A DNA stretch of 64,000 bases from Pseudomonas sp. Ga0074129 (GTDB taxonomy: Bacteria > Pseudomonadota > Gammaproteobacteria > Pseudomonadales > Pseudomonadaceae): NCBI GenBank assembly GCA_001465025.1, contig LNDO01000076.1:1-64000 (forward strand), given 5' to 3'. Of this stretch, positions 12,349 through 21,903 are shown piece by piece (position 1 is the stretch's first letter; each line of letters opens with the position of its first letter). Below the pieces are notes generated by a model that was not told the DNA's origin, searched no databases, and was given only the letters and a program-made list of their open reading frames with translations. The translations under genes and the position numbers were made by a program.

Positions 12349-12816
12349 TCAAGCTCCGACGGCCAACGCGGCACACCAGTCAACGCCTCGCGGGCTCTGC
12401 GCCGTGAAGCGCAAACAGCGCCCGGCTAATTGCGCGCCAATGGTAATGTCCACGTCTGCCTTTGGCAAAAAGCCTGCACCGCGCTCAGGCCACTCCACCA
12501 GACATAAGGCATCGCCGGCGAAGTAATCGCGAATACCCAGAAATTCCAACTCCTCTGGATCGAGCAGGCGGTAAAGGTCAAAGTGAAAGGCGCGCAACGT
12601 GCCTATTTCGTAAGGTTCCACCAAGGTGAACGTCGGGCTTTTGACCGCCCCCACATGCCCCAACCCGCGAATAATGCCGCGCGACAAGGTGGTTTTGCCC
12701 GCACCCAGATCACCGTGCAGGTAGATCACCCCAACAGCGCCGGTCACCGCCGCGATTCGCGCACCCAGCGCCAGCATGGCCTCTTCATCAGCGGCAAACA
12801 GTTCTAACTCAGACAC
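12349..12816 (-). CDS. tsaE: tRNA t6A-synthesis ATPase TsaE
   Basis: TsaE is the small P-loop ATPase that acts with TsaB and TsaD to make threonylcarbamoyladenosine at A37 of ANN-decoding tRNAs. The 155-residue protein has the Walker A loop [25 protein letters not shown], and the conserved HFDLYRL segment followed by [17 protein letters not shown]. It starts inside the end of nnrD (13-nt overlap) and amiB follows within 20 nt, so the three are likely cotranscribed. Confidence 0.95.
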   Translation of the reverse strand: MSELELFAADEEAMLALGARIAAVTGAVGVIYLHGDLGAGKTTLSRGIIRGLGHVGAVKSPTFTLVEPYEIGTLRAFHFDLYRLLDPEELEFLGIRDYFAGDALCLVEWPERGAGFLPKADVDITIGAQLAGRCLRFTAQSPRGVDWCAALAVGA

Positions 12817-14303
12817 GCAGACTGCTCCTGTAACAATTCACGAATAACTGCACACAGATCACTGGCGGCCAGCCCACGTCCCTGCTGCGCGAGGCGCTCG
12901 CCAGCAACGGCATGCAGATAAACCGCCAACTGGGCCGCCGCCAAAGCTGGCAAACCCTGCGCCAGCAGCGCACCGATAAAGCCCGCCAGCACATCACCTA
13001 AACCGGCACCCGCCATCGCCGGATGTCCCCGATCGCACAACCACAACTCGCCCTGCGCCGAGGCCACCAAGGTGCCTGCCCCCTTGAGCACACACACCGT
13101 TTGATAGCGAGCGGCCAAGGCACGCGCGGCGGCTGGACGATCCGCCTGCACCTGCGCCGTACTCAGACCAAGCAAGCGCGCCGCCTCTCCGGGATGGGGC
13201 GTCAGCACGGCTGACCCGGGTAACTGGACCGCCGCTTGGGCCAGGAGGTTCAGCGCATCGGCGTCCCACACCTGCGGGGCATCGCTGCTGGCTGCCGCCG
13301 ATAACAAACTGCGGCTCCAAGCGCCCTGCCCCAGCCCCGGCCCAACCACCCAAACAGTGGCGTTAGCGCCTAGCGACAGCAGTTGGTTGGCCGAGGCCAC
13401 GGCTGCCGTCATCACTTCGGGCAGGCGCGCCTGCGCGGCAGGCAGGTGCTCGGCACGCGTGGCCAGGCTAACCAACCCCGCACCAGCGCGCAGTGCACTT
13501 TGCGCCGCCAGCAGGCCTGCGCCGGCATACCCGCGATCGCCGCCCACCACCAAAACATGCCCCAACTGCCCTTTGTGCACACTGCGCGAGCGCACTGGCA
13601 ACTGCGGCAACCGGGCGTGCGTCAGACGCTGCGCAGCACAGGCCTGGGCCGCAACCAGCGCCGAGTCCGCCTGCAAGTCAGTAAACTGCAACTCGCCCAC
13701 GTAGTCGGCTGCCTGGCCGGTAAACAACCCCAGTTTTAAACCGATCAAAGTAACCGTCAGGTGCGCACGCACGGCAACGCCCAAAGCCTGGCCGGTATCA
13801 GCACAAAGCCCGGAAGGAATGTCCACCGCCAACACCGGCAGCGCGCTGCTATTAATCGCCGCAATGGCCTGCGCGTAGGGCGCACGTACCGCGCCAGCCA
13901 ACCCAGTCCCCAAGAGTGCATCAAGCAGCACACCTTGCAACTCGGCAGACTCACTCCAAACGTTGACTGTTACACCAGCAGCCAGCGCCTGATCGCGGGC
14001 TTGCGCAGCATCGCCCTGCAGTTGCGCAGCATCGCCTACGGCCAGCACCTGAACCTGCCAGCCGGCGCGCAGCGCAAGCGCCGCCACCAGATAACCATCA
14101 CCGGCATTATTGCCGCGCCCGGCCAGCACGGTCAGCGCACCGGCATCAGGCCAGCGTCGCCGCAACGAGCGCCAGATGGCATGTGCGGCGCGGCTCATGA
14201 GCTCAAAACCGGGCGTACCGGCGGCTATTAAGCGCGCATCCAACTCGCGCACTTGGGCAGCGCTGTAGAGCGACTGAGGAAGATTGTCTGGCGAATGCAG
14301 CAT
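12804..14303 (-). CDS. nnrD: Bifunctional NAD(P)H-hydrate repair enzyme (epimerase/dehydratase)
   Basis: This 499-residue fusion repairs hydrated NAD(P)H. The N-terminal YjeF_N epimerase domain (about 1-215) has [20 protein letters not shown] and [13 protein letters not shown]. The C-terminal ribokinase-like ADP/ATP-dependent dehydratase domain (about 225-490) has the [20 protein letters not shown] segment, [13 protein letters not shown] and the catalytic [15 protein letters not shown]. It is the first gene of the minus-strand cluster and is divergent from queG, with about 60 nt between starts. E. coli calls the fusion nnr (yjeF). Confidence 0.94.
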   Translation of the reverse strand: MLHSPDNLPQSLYSAAQVRELDARLIAAGTPGFELMSRAAHAIWRSLRRRWPDAGALTVLAGRGNNAGDGYLVAALALRAGWQVQVLAVGDAAQLQGDAAQARDQALAAGVTVNVWSESAELQGVLLDALLGTGLAGAVRAPYAQAIAAINSSALPVLAVDIPSGLCADTGQALGVAVRAHLTVTLIGLKLGLFTGQAADYVGELQFTDLQADSALVAAQACAAQRLTHARLPQLPVRSRSVHKGQLGHVLVVGGDRGYAGAGLLAAQSALRAGAGLVSLATRAEHLPAAQARLPEVMTAAVASANQLLSLGANATVWVVGPGLGQGAWSRSLLSAAASSDAPQVWDADALNLLAQAAVQLPGSAVLTPHPGEAARLLGLSTAQVQADRPAAARALAARYQTVCVLKGAGTLVASAQGELWLCDRGHPAMAGAGLGDVLAGFIGALLAQGLPALAAAQLAVYLHAVAGERLAQQGRGLAASDLCAVIRELLQEQSACLS

Positions 14304-14363
14304 GCGTTAGCTCCGATGTCTGGCAGAATTATACGCTCCTGCGATCCGGTTACCCCCTCTGAT

Positions 14364-15425
14364 ATGAACAGCGCCGCCCTTGACCTTGCCACCCTCGCCC
14401 AGTCGATCAAAGACTGGGGCCGCGAGCTGGGTTTTCAGCAAGTCGGGATTGCCGATGTGCAATTGGGCGAGCACGAGGCGCACTTGCAGCGCTGGCTGGA
14501 CGCAGGCTATCAGGGCGAGATGGACTACATGGCCGCCCACGGCAGCAAGCGCTCACACCCGGACGAACTGGTGCCCGGCACCCTGCGTGTGGTGTCCCTG
14601 CGCATGGATTATCTGCCGGGCGACACGCACATGGCGCAACGCCTGGCACAGCCGGAAAAGGCCTATATCTCGCGCTACGCCTTGGGCCGCGACTACCACA
14701 AGCTGATTCGCAAACGCCTGCAACAATTAGCCGAGCGTATCCAGCAGCAGATTGGCCCGTTCGGCTACCGCGCCTTTGTCGACAGCGCCCCGGTGCTGGA
14801 AAAAGCCATAGCCGAGCAGGCTGGGCTGGGCTGGATCGGCAAGAACACCCTGGTGCTCAATCGCAAAGCGGGCAGTTATTTCTTCCTCGGCGAGCTGTTT
14901 GTTGACTTGCCGCTGCCGGTCGATAAGCCCCACACCACTGAACACTGCGGTCGCTGCACCGCCTGCATGGACATCTGCCCCACTGCGGCCTTTGTCGGCC
15001 CCTACGTGCTGGACGCGCGGCGCTGTATTTCCTACCTGACCATTGAGCTTAAAGGCTCGATCCCCGTTGAGTTGCGCGCGCCCATCGGCAACCGAGTGTT
15101 TGGTTGCGACGACTGCCAGATGGTGTGCCCGTGGAACCGCTTTGCCAAAGCCACCGAGCAAGGTGACTTTAAGCCGCGCCACAGCCTGGACAACGCCGAG
15201 CTGGCTGAACTGTTTTGCTGGACCGAAGACGAGTTTCTCAGCCGCACCGAAGGCTCGCCACTGCGCCGCGCTGGTTACGAGCGCTGGTTACGCAACCTGG
15301 CCGTCGGCTTGGGCAACGCACCTTCCAGCATCCCGGTGCTGGAGGCGCTCAAGGGCAGGCGCGAGCACCCGTCGGCGCTGGTGCGCGAGCATGTGGAATG
15401 GGCGCTGGCGCGTCACGGCCTGTGA
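14364..15425 (+). CDS. queG: Epoxyqueuosine reductase
   Basis: QueG uses cobalamin and two [4Fe-4S] clusters to reduce epoxyqueuosine to queuosine in tRNA. The 353-residue protein has two ferredoxin-like cluster motifs, CGRCTACMDICPTAAF and CDDCQMVCPWN, plus the conserved GFQQVGIAD and LGWIGKNTLVL segments. A HEAT-like end (EHPSALVREHVEWALARHG) recognises tRNA. I chose the ATG at 14364, which aligns with the family N-terminus. Its ribosome-binding site is weak, and an upstream in-frame ATG at 14316 is possible. Confidence 0.95.
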   Translation: MNSAALDLATLAQSIKDWGRELGFQQVGIADVQLGEHEAHLQRWLDAGYQGEMDYMAAHGSKRSHPDELVPGTLRVVSLRMDYLPGDTHMAQRLAQPEKAYISRYALGRDYHKLIRKRLQQLAERIQQQIGPFGYRAFVDSAPVLEKAIAEQAGLGWIGKNTLVLNRKAGSYFFLGELFVDLPLPVDKPHTTEHCGRCTACMDICPTAAFVGPYVLDARRCISYLTIELKGSIPVELRAPIGNRVFGCDDCQMVCPWNRFAKATEQGDFKPRHSLDNAELAELFCWTEDEFLSRTEGSPLRRAGYERWLRNLAVGLGNAPSSIPVLEALKGRREHPSALVREHVEWALARHGL

Positions 15426-15446
15426 TCCATCACCACCAGGCCTGCA

Positions 15447-15474
15447 GAAAAAAGCCCGCTGGCGCGGGCTTCTC
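15447..15474 (-). terminator. Intrinsic terminator between queG and orn
   Basis: On the minus strand AAGCCCGCG-CCA-GCGGGCTTTTTT is a stem followed by six T, 6 nt past the orn stop. The convergent queG gene may use the same stem. Confidence 0.85.
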
Positions 15475-15479
15475 ACGGG

Positions 15480-16022
15480 TCAAACTTTCAGCAAGTGCTG
15501 GCGGTAGTGCTGAAGCTCGGCAATCGACTCACGAATATCATCCAACGCCTGATGCGTGCCCTGCTTCTGGAACGACTCTTTAACTTGCGGCGCCCACATG
15601 CCGGCGAGAATCTTCAGTGTCGAGACATCCAGCGAGCGATAGTGGAAGTAGGCCTCCAGGTTTTGCATGTATTTACAAAGAAAGCGCCGATCCTGACCAA
15701 TGCTGTTACCGCAGATCGGCGACTTGCCCTTCGGCACCCACTGCTCAAGGAAGGCAATGGTCATGGCCTCAGCCTCAGCCGGGCCAATTGTGCTCTCGCG
15801 TACTCGCTGCGTCAGGCCGCTCTGGCCATGGGTGCGGGTATTCCACTCATCCATGCCCGCGAGCAACTCATCGCTCTGATGCACGGCAATCACTGGCCCT
15901 TGCGCCAGGATATTCAATTGGCTGTCAGTGACGATGGTGGCCATCTCGATGATGACATCGGTTTCAGGCTCCAGACCGGTCATTTCCAGGTCGATCCAGA
16001 TCAGGTTGTTGGCGTTCTGCAT
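15480..16022 (-). CDS. orn: Oligoribonuclease
   Basis: Orn is the 3'-5' exoribonuclease that degrades RNA dinucleotides, including pGpG from c-di-GMP turnover, and is essential or near-essential in Pseudomonas. The 180-residue protein has the DEDDh motifs: [16 protein letters not shown] (Asp, Glu), [12 protein letters not shown] (Asp) and [14 protein letters not shown] (His, Asp). The start [17 protein letters not shown] at 16022 aligns with E. coli Orn (181 residues). An in-frame ATG 12 codons upstream is not supported by the family. Confidence 0.96.
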   Translation of the reverse strand: MQNANNLIWIDLEMTGLEPETDVIIEMATIVTDSQLNILAQGPVIAVHQSDELLAGMDEWNTRTHGQSGLTQRVRESTIGPAEAEAMTIAFLEQWVPKGKSPICGNSIGQDRRFLCKYMQNLEAYFHYRSLDVSTLKILAGMWAPQVKESFQKQGTHQALDDIRESIAELQHYRQHLLKV

Positions 16023-16062
16023 GCGCGGCTCCTCGGCTAAGGCCGACAGTTTAGCCAATAAA

Positions 16063-16836
16063 TTACCCGCGCATGCGCCACAACTGTAGGCTAGAGCGAC
16101 GCCAGTCGTGCAACTCCACGTGTTGATCGGCCGGCTGGCCCGGCACTGCGAAGGTATTACTGATCAACAGGCTGCCAGCGGGCATTTGCGCGCAGGCCTT
16201 GCGCCACAATTCTGGCATCGGCGCAGGAGAGAGAAAGCAATACACCACCGTGAACGCCGATAGGTCGGTGCGCCAAAGATTTTCATAGCGGATTTGGCAA
16301 TTAGGCTGCCGCAACGCGCGCAGCCAGGCGACAGCAAACGTCAGCGGCGCGGTTTCCACGCCAACAAACTGCCCCTGCGGGAACTGCCGAGCCAATGCCA
16401 AGAGCATCCCGGCCGGACCACAGCCCAGATCGACAAAACGCAGCGGCTCAGGCTCTGCACTGAGCAAGGCGACCAATTGCTGGCGCGTGCCAGGCCCAGT
16501 CAAGTACAGCGGCACGCGCTCGGTGAAGCTGTTCCAGTTAAGTAACAGCACCAGCAAAAAACCGCCCAGAAACACCCAGGACGGCAGCGGCGTACCGCTG
16601 GCCGCCAGCAATGCAGGCACAAACATCAAACAAAGCCCGCACCACCAGCGTGACAGCCCAAGATACCCAGCCAACAGAGCAGCTAACACTCCCTGCGCCA
16701 GCCCAACCGCCAGCCAGGTCGGCCGCCAGGGCGACACCTGCGCCGCCAGATACAGCGCCAGACCGACCAACACAGTCGCGCCCACCTGGGCAGACAACGC
16801 CAGCAACGCCGGGTATTGCCGGACAACGCGCAGCAT
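16063..16836 (-). CDS. Membrane-anchored class I SAM-dependent methyltransferase
   Basis: This 257-residue protein is probably an integral-membrane methyltransferase of unknown substrate. The first 110 residues hold about four hydrophobic segments (for example [31 protein letters not shown]). The rest is a Rossmann-type domain with motif [18 protein letters not shown], then [15 protein letters not shown] and [10 protein letters not shown]. The ATG has a strong AGGAG five bases upstream. It lies 40 nt upstream of orn, on the same strand and divergent from rsgA. I know of no assigned function. Confidence 0.75.
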   Translation of the reverse strand: MLRVVRQYPALLALSAQVGATVLVGLALYLAAQVSPWRPTWLAVGLAQGVLAALLAGYLGLSRWWCGLCLMFVPALLAASGTPLPSWVFLGGFLLVLLLNWNSFTERVPLYLTGPGTRQQLVALLSAEPEPLRFVDLGCGPAGMLLALARQFPQGQFVGVETAPLTFAVAWLRALRQPNCQIRYENLWRTDLSAFTVVYCFLSPAPMPELWRKACAQMPAGSLLISNTFAVPGQPADQHVELHDWRRSSLQLWRMRG

Positions 16837-16955
16837 GCAGACTCCTGAACTGTCCGACCAATGATGTGCCGCAGTTTAGCTGTGCCAGCAGCTCAATAGG
16901 CAGCCCGTGCTAGACTCGCGACCGTTAATTGCGCAATTCAACTCTCGGAAGACCC

Positions 16956-17987
16956 ATGGCCAAACGCCAACTCAACCGCCGGCAAAACTGGCGTATCGAA
17001 AAAATTCAGGGCGAACGTGCCGCCCGCGCCGCCAAGCGCGAATCCCAAGCCGTACAAATTCTCGAAGGTGGCGACCTCGGCCCAGAGCAAACCGGCCTGG
17101 TGATCGCTCACTTTGGTGTGCAGATTGAAGTCGAAGCACTGGATGGCGAGTTGGCCGGCCAGGTATTCCGTTGCCACCTGCGCGCCAACCTGCCGACCAT
17201 GGTCACTGGCGACCAAGTGGTATGGCGTGCCGGCAACCAAGGCATCGGCGTAATTGTCGCGCAACTGCCACGCAGCACTGAACTCTGCCGCCCGGACACC
17301 CGCGGCCAACTCAAGCCCGTTGCGGCCAACGTTGACCTGATCGTGATCGTCTTCGCGCCACTGCCTGAGCCTCACGCCAACCTGATTGACCGCTACCTGG
17401 TGGCGGCTGAACACGCCGGCATCCGCCCGCTGTTGCTGTTGAATAAAGCCGACCTGATTGATGAGCAAAACGGCGTAGCACTCAACGCTATGCTCAGCGT
17501 TTACCGCCAGCTGGGTTATCAGCTATTGGAGGTTTCTGCGCATCAGGGTGATGGCATGGAGCAGCTCAAGCAGCAGCTTGACGGCCATATCAGTGTGTTT
17601 GTGGGGCAATCCGGCGTGGGTAAATCCTCGCTGGTAAACAGCCTGCTACCCGATGTCGACACCCGCGTTGGGCCGCTTTCGGAGCAGTCCGGCTTAGGCA
17701 CTCACACCACGACGACCGCACGCCTGTTTCACTTTCCTGGCGGCGGCGAGCTGATTGACTCACCCGGCATTCGCGAATTCGGCTTGGTGCATGTCAGCCG
17801 TGATGACGTCGAGGCTGGCTTTATCGAGTTCAACGAGCTGATCGGGCAATGCCGCTTTCGCGACTGCAAACACGACCGCGAGCCGGGTTGCGCCCTTCTT
17901 AAGGCCCTGGAAGACGGTCGACTGCACCCGCAGCGCATGGCCAGTTATCGACAAATCCTGGCCAGCCTGCCAGAAGCCGAGTACTGA
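16956..17987 (+). CDS. rsgA: Small ribosomal subunit biogenesis GTPase RsgA
   Basis: RsgA is a circularly permuted GTPase that checks late maturation of the 30S subunit. The 343-residue protein has an N-terminal OB fold and then G motifs in permuted order: LLNKADL (G4), [15 protein letters not shown] (G1), TTTTARL (G2) and DSPGIREFG (G3). A C-terminal zinc site follows in [14 protein letters not shown]. The start [14 protein letters not shown] at 16956 is the family start. It is transcribed away from the methyltransferase and orn. Confidence 0.96.
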   Translation: MAKRQLNRRQNWRIEKIQGERAARAAKRESQAVQILEGGDLGPEQTGLVIAHFGVQIEVEALDGELAGQVFRCHLRANLPTMVTGDQVVWRAGNQGIGVIVAQLPRSTELCRPDTRGQLKPVAANVDLIVIVFAPLPEPHANLIDRYLVAAEHAGIRPLLLLNKADLIDEQNGVALNAMLSVYRQLGYQLLEVSAHQGDGMEQLKQQLDGHISVFVGQSGVGKSSLVNSLLPDVDTRVGPLSEQSGLGTHTTTTARLFHFPGGGELIDSPGIREFGLVHVSRDDVEAGFIEFNELIGQCRFRDCKHDREPGCALLKALEDGRLHPQRMASYRQILASLPEAEY

Positions 17988-18063
17988 AAAAACGCCGGGG
18001 CGATTTTTAACGTCGCGCCGCGACGACCCGCTGGGTGGCCGCCAGGGATGGCAGACCATCAAC

Positions 18064-18092
18064 AAAAAGGCCGCGATTATTCGCGGCCTTTT
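18064..18092 (-). terminator. Intrinsic terminator of motAB
   Basis: On the minus strand AAAAGGCCGCGA-ATAA-TCGCGGCCTTTTT forms a strong stem with T-tract 15 nt past the motB stop. Its A-rich left arm means it could also serve rsgA in the opposite direction. Confidence 0.88.
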
Positions 18093-18107
18093 GCTGGTAA
18101 GCGCCTG

Positions 18108-19160
18108 TTACTCGGCGGGCTGATCGAACTGCAGCACGCCTTCCTCGAAGATATTCAAGCGCTCGCGTAACTGCCCATCAGGCAACGGTTCGGCGACAGC
18201 AGGCTCAGCAGGTAACGTGGCTCGCCCCGAAACGGGCGCAGCTGGAGCGCCTGACTGAGGGCTAGACGCTTCGTCAGCGGGGTCAGTACCCGATCCTTGC
18301 TCGTTCTCAATCACGCGCTGTGCTTTCTTGGTGAGCACCACTATATCGATACGCCGATTGACCGGGTTGAGCGGGCTCTCGCGATCAAATAACGCTGATG
18401 AGGCATACCCCACCACACGCGCCACCTGCTCCTCGTCATAACCGCCAGCCACCAAAACGCGCCGCGCCGCATTGGCACGGTCTGCTGATAGCTCCCAGTT
18501 ACCGTAGCCACCACGCCCCATAAAGGGTGCCGCATCGGTATGGCCACTCAGGCTAATTTTGTTCGGTACGGCCGTAATAGTATCGGTCAGCGCCAGCAGA
18601 ATATCTTCGAAATATGGGCGCAGTTGCGCGCTCCCAGAGGCAAACATGGGGCGGTTCTCAGCATCCATAATCTGAATACGCAAACCGTCCTGAGTGATCT
18701 CAAACAGGATCTGATCCTTGAAGTTCTTGAGCTGAGGGTCTTCCTCGACCTTGTTCTGCAACTCCTGCAGCAACAACTCCAGGCGCTCTCGCTCCACTTC
18801 TTCGGCAATCGACTCGGCCTGCGCCTGACTAAGCGCTGCTGCTTCAGCCTCGGCTTCCTCTGCGGTTGACTGCTCTTCGCTGGGCTCAGGATTGAGGGTG
18901 CGGTCTGGCGAAGGGGTTGGCGTACCGCCCAAGTCAATCACGTAAGGACTGGCACTTTCTGAAAAGCCCACAGGGTCCTGAAAGTAACCGGAGATCAGTT
19001 TTTTCTGCTCTGGCGTGGCCGTGGTCATCAGCCACATCACCAGAAAGAACGCCATCATGGCGGTGGCAAAGTCGGCAAAAGCAATTTTCCAAGCGCCGCC
19101 ATGGTGGCCACCGGCGACCTTCTTGATGCGCTTGACGATAATCGGCTGATTATTCTCCAT
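18108..19160 (-). CDS. motB: Flagellar stator protein MotB
   Basis: MotB forms the peptidoglycan-anchored half of the ion-conducting flagellar stator. The 350-residue protein has a short basic N-terminus (PIIVKRIKKV) and a membrane helix with the ion-binding Asp in IAFADFATAMMAFFLVMWL. A long charged periplasmic linker rich in Glu/Ala follows at about 85-140. The C-terminal OmpA-like domain has LSGHTDAAPF and NWELSADRANAARRVL. The C-terminus adds a Ser/Ala/Pro-rich tail. It is 8 nt downstream of motA. Confidence 0.95.
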   Translation of the reverse strand: MENNQPIIVKRIKKVAGGHHGGAWKIAFADFATAMMAFFLVMWLMTTATPEQKKLISGYFQDPVGFSESASPYVIDLGGTPTPSPDRTLNPEPSEEQSTAEEAEAEAAALSQAQAESIAEEVERERLELLLQELQNKVEEDPQLKNFKDQILFEITQDGLRIQIMDAENRPMFASGSAQLRPYFEDILLALTDTITAVPNKISLSGHTDAAPFMGRGGYGNWELSADRANAARRVLVAGGYDEEQVARVVGYASSALFDRESPLNPVNRRIDIVVLTKKAQRVIENEQGSGTDPADEASSPQSGAPAAPVSGRATLPAEPAVAEPLPDGQLRERLNIFEEGVLQFDQPAE

Positions 19161-19168
19161 GCTAGGAA

Positions 19169-20020
19169 TCAGCTCCCGCGCATGGCTTGTTCAAGCTCGG
19201 AGAAGCTCGGGCGATGCGCGGGGTAAAGCACCTTGCGCGAGAACTCCACCGCCAGCGAGGGCGGCATACCGGAGGCCGACGCCACCAGGCCGGCCTTGAT
19301 GGCCTCGTACACGTTCAACTCTTCCTTGGCATCATGCTCCAGGGCATTAGCCAGCGGCCCGAAAAAGCCATACGAAGCCAGAATCCCGAAGAAGGTACCG
19401 ACCAAGGCGGTGCCTACCTTCTGCCCAATCTCGGCGTTATCAGCCTCCGCCAGAATCGACATGGTGATCACGATACCCAGCACCGCTGCCACGATACCCA
19501 TGGCAGGCATACCGTCTGCAATTTTTGCGACTGAGTGGGCCGGGTGCTCAATCTCTTCCTTGAGACTGGCTATTTCCATATCAAACAAACCTTCCAGCTC
19601 GTGCGGAGCCATATTGCCGGAGGACATAATGCGCAAGTAATCGCAGATAAACGCCGTCATCTGTTTATCTTTAAGAATGCCGGGGTATTTGCTGAAAATC
19701 GCACTGGCGGCTGGGTCTTCCACATCCGCTTCAATCGCCATCATGCCTTCGCGGCGACTTTTATTAAGAATCTCGTACAGCAGCTTCAGCACATCAAGGT
19801 AGTACGCATGGGTGAAGCGCGAACCGAACATGCTCAAGGACTTCTTGAGCACGTGCATAAAGGCGCTACCGGGGTTGGCCTGCAAAAAAGCCCCCAGTGC
19901 CGCACCACCAATGATCAGAATTTCATAGGGGTGAACCAGTGCCATAAACTGGCCGCCCGACAGGATAAATCCGCCGAGTACGCAGGCAAATACAACGATG
20001 ATGCCGATTATTTTGACCAT
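19169..20020 (-). CDS. motA: Flagellar stator protein MotA
   Basis: MotA is the four-helix stator subunit that pushes on the rotor protein FliG. The 283-residue protein starts with a membrane helix (IIGIIVVFACVLGGFILSGG) and has the large cytoplasmic loop with DVLKLLYEILNKSRREG. The last two helices lie around GIVAAVLGIVITMSIL and ALVGTFFGILASYGFFGP, which hold the pore-lining Pro and Thr. It is first in the motAB operon, behind a sigma-28 type promoter at 20076-20102. Confidence 0.95.
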   Translation of the reverse strand: MVKIIGIIVVFACVLGGFILSGGQFMALVHPYEILIIGGAALGAFLQANPGSAFMHVLKKSLSMFGSRFTHAYYLDVLKLLYEILNKSRREGMMAIEADVEDPAASAIFSKYPGILKDKQMTAFICDYLRIMSSGNMAPHELEGLFDMEIASLKEEIEHPAHSVAKIADGMPAMGIVAAVLGIVITMSILAEADNAEIGQKVGTALVGTFFGILASYGFFGPLANALEHDAKEELNVYEAIKAGLVASASGMPPSLAVEFSRKVLYPAHRPSFSELEQAMRGS

Positions 20021-20075
20021 AGAGAGTGGCTTGCCAAAGAGATTAAAAAGACGCTGCGCAAAACAGCCCTTCTAT

Positions 20076-20102
20076 TTATCGGAAGTTTTGCGCGAGACTA
20101 TA
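20076..20102 (-). promoter_or_regulatory. Candidate sigma-28 (FliA) promoter of motAB
   Basis: On the minus strand TATAGTCT-N11-TCCGATAA lies 56 nt upstream of the motA start. The known FliA consensus is TAAAGTTT-N11-GCCGATAA. The match is 6/8 and 7/8 with the exact spacing, which fits a flagellar class III/IV gene. Confidence 0.7.
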
Positions 20103-20139
20103 GTCAGTTAAGGTCAAAAGCCAGCTTGTCTCAACCCCC

Positions 20140-21624
20140 ATGCAGAAGTCAGCCGCCTACCCGCGCACCATCAAAGACTGGCTCAAGCAGCTAGACGGGC
20201 AGCTGTTGCCCGCGACCACCGATAGCATTCAAATGCTGCGCCGCGCCCTGGCCGACAGCAACAAATCCAGACGCGAACTGGCCGACCTGATGCAAAGCTG
20301 CCCCGCACTTACACTCAGCGTATTGCGCGCCGCGAACAGTAAAAACAGCGGGCTCAGCGAGCAGACAGACAGCCTAGAAGCAGCCATCAGTCGCTTGGGC
20401 CTGACCCGCACAGAAGCGTTACTCAATCGCCTACCGGCAATGGCCGAAGCAGAAATGCCACGGGCGTTTCGCCAAATCCTGCTAATCAGCCAGCATGCCA
20501 GCCAACAGGCCAACGGGCTGTTTGCCGGGCGTTTGGCGCGACTCTGGCAAGAAATCCATTGGGGTAGCCTGCTGTTTTTGTCCCCCATCTGGACACTGCT
20601 AGCCGCTCACCCTGAGCTGTTTGATGATTGGGAGCAGCGCGTACTGATCAAAGGCGAGCCTGCGCAAAAGGTAGAGCGCGAGTTACTCGGCGTACCGTTG
20701 CTGCGCTTGTGCCTGGCCTTGAGCGAGCACTGGCGATTACCGGAGTGGATTACTCAGGGCTACAGCTTGCTGGTCAATGACCGCCGCTTACTGGTCAGAG
20801 CCCTGCATATTTCCCGCAACAACGAGCACCCCTTGCAGCAACAACAGTGCTTGGACGATGACAGCAATCTCCGCCGGTGGCTGACCCAACCGGCCAACAG
20901 CGTATTGCTGGCAAACTGCTTGGCGATATCCGCGCATTATGCGTGGAACAGCCCACACAATCTGCGCTGGCAACGGCTAACCGGCCTGTTCCTGCAAACG
21001 CCGCTTGATGCCATTCAACAGCTGACGCATCAACACGCCGTCAACAGTGCCCGCCTAATGCCCGCCAGCGATCTCTGGCACCCGGCTGTGGCGCTCGTCT
21101 GGCCCTGGTCGGAACGCCATCTGCAGGCGAAAGTTGAGCCGCCCAAGCCTTTAGAAGTCGGCGAATGGCGTCAACACTGCACCCGCCTGCTGGCGCAACC
21201 CAGCCCGTTCAGCAACGTGCTGCAACTGACCGACTGCGCCAACCAGGCCCTGCAGGCCTGCGGCATGCAACGTGTACTGATTCTGCTGGCAGACCGCAAC
21301 CACACGCGATTAATGACCCAGCAATATGCCGGCCTGGATAAATCTGCCGTTGGCCTGAGTATTGACCCGCAACAAAGCCAACTATTGCGCCGCTTGCTCA
21401 GCGCGCCCGCCCAATTACGTCTTGGGCCGAGCAATATTGCCCAATACTCCGCCACACTGCCTGGCACTTTGAAAAGCCTCTTCCCCAGTGAGCACTTGCT
21501 GATCCGCTCGCTGGCAGCGAATAACCGCGTGGTCATGTTGATCTTTGCTGACCACAACGGCAGTGCATTTAGTGATGCCAACATTCAGCGCGCGCTGGCT
21601 AACTTCGCTACCCGGGGGCGATGA
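20140..21624 (+). CDS. HDOD and GAF-like domain signalling protein
   Basis: This 494-residue cytoplasmic protein belongs to the HDOD family, degenerate HD-fold proteins that act in bacterial signalling without known enzymatic activity. The HDOD domain covers about 10-230 (LRRALADSNKSRRELADLMQ, LTLSVLRAANSKNSGL, LEAAISRLGLTRTEALLNR). The C-terminal 150 residues resemble a GAF domain (MQRVLILLADRNHTRLMTQ, NRVVMLIFADHNG). It matches the P. aeruginosa gene between motA and rhdA. The last 104 bp of the shared region are duplicated at 23010, and the two copies end differently. Confidence 0.8.
   Translation: MQKSAAYPRTIKDWLKQLDGQLLPATTDSIQMLRRALADSNKSRRELADLMQSCPALTLSVLRAANSKNSGLSEQTDSLEAAISRLGLTRTEALLNRLPAMAEAEMPRAFRQILLISQHASQQANGLFAGRLARLWQEIHWGSLLFLSPIWTLLAAHPELFDDWEQRVLIKGEPAQKVERELLGVPLLRLCLALSEHWRLPEWITQGYSLLVNDRRLLVRALHISRNNEHPLQQQQCLDDDSNLRRWLTQPANSVLLANCLAISAHYAWNSPHNLRWQRLTGLFLQTPLDAIQQLTHQHAVNSARLMPASDLWHPAVALVWPWSERHLQAKVEPPKPLEVGEWRQHCTRLLAQPSPFSNVLQLTDCANQALQACGMQRVLILLADRNHTRLMTQQYAGLDKSAVGLSIDPQQSQLLRRLLSAPAQLRLGPSNIAQYSATLPGTLKSLFPSEHLLIRSLAANNRVVMLIFADHNGSAFSDANIQRALANFATRGR
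21485..21588 (+). repeat. Direct repeat, copy 1 (3' end of HDOD gene)
   Basis: This is 104 bp with one mismatch (T at 21489) to 23010-23113, and 99 bp from 21490 are identical. It lies inside the intact HDOD gene. After 21588 the copies diverge: here the frame ends IQRALANFATRGR. Confidence 0.97.
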
Positions 21625-21903
21625 TAATTAATCTGACTAACAGGCCTCCCCTGAAGCCAAGTTCGAACATCCGTTCCAGGGGCGATTCAATGAGCTTACT
21701 CGAAAGTGTCCGTGCTAACGGTGTAGAACCCGTATGATCCACATCAATACGGCGCAGAATGGTTGAATTCATCCTCACCCTTGGCAAATTGTGCCGGTTA
21801 AGTAACTCAGGCCGCGTGGCAACAGAGAATCGCGGCTCAAAAAACAAAGCCTCGCGGAATATTAAACCGCAAGGCACGACTGAACACTCGGGAGATATCA
21901 ACC

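Noticed and set aside
18108-20020. motAB as an ExbBD or TolQR pair
   Set aside because: The C-terminal OmpA-like peptidoglycan-binding domain, protein lengths and the sigma-28 promoter fit flagellar stators.
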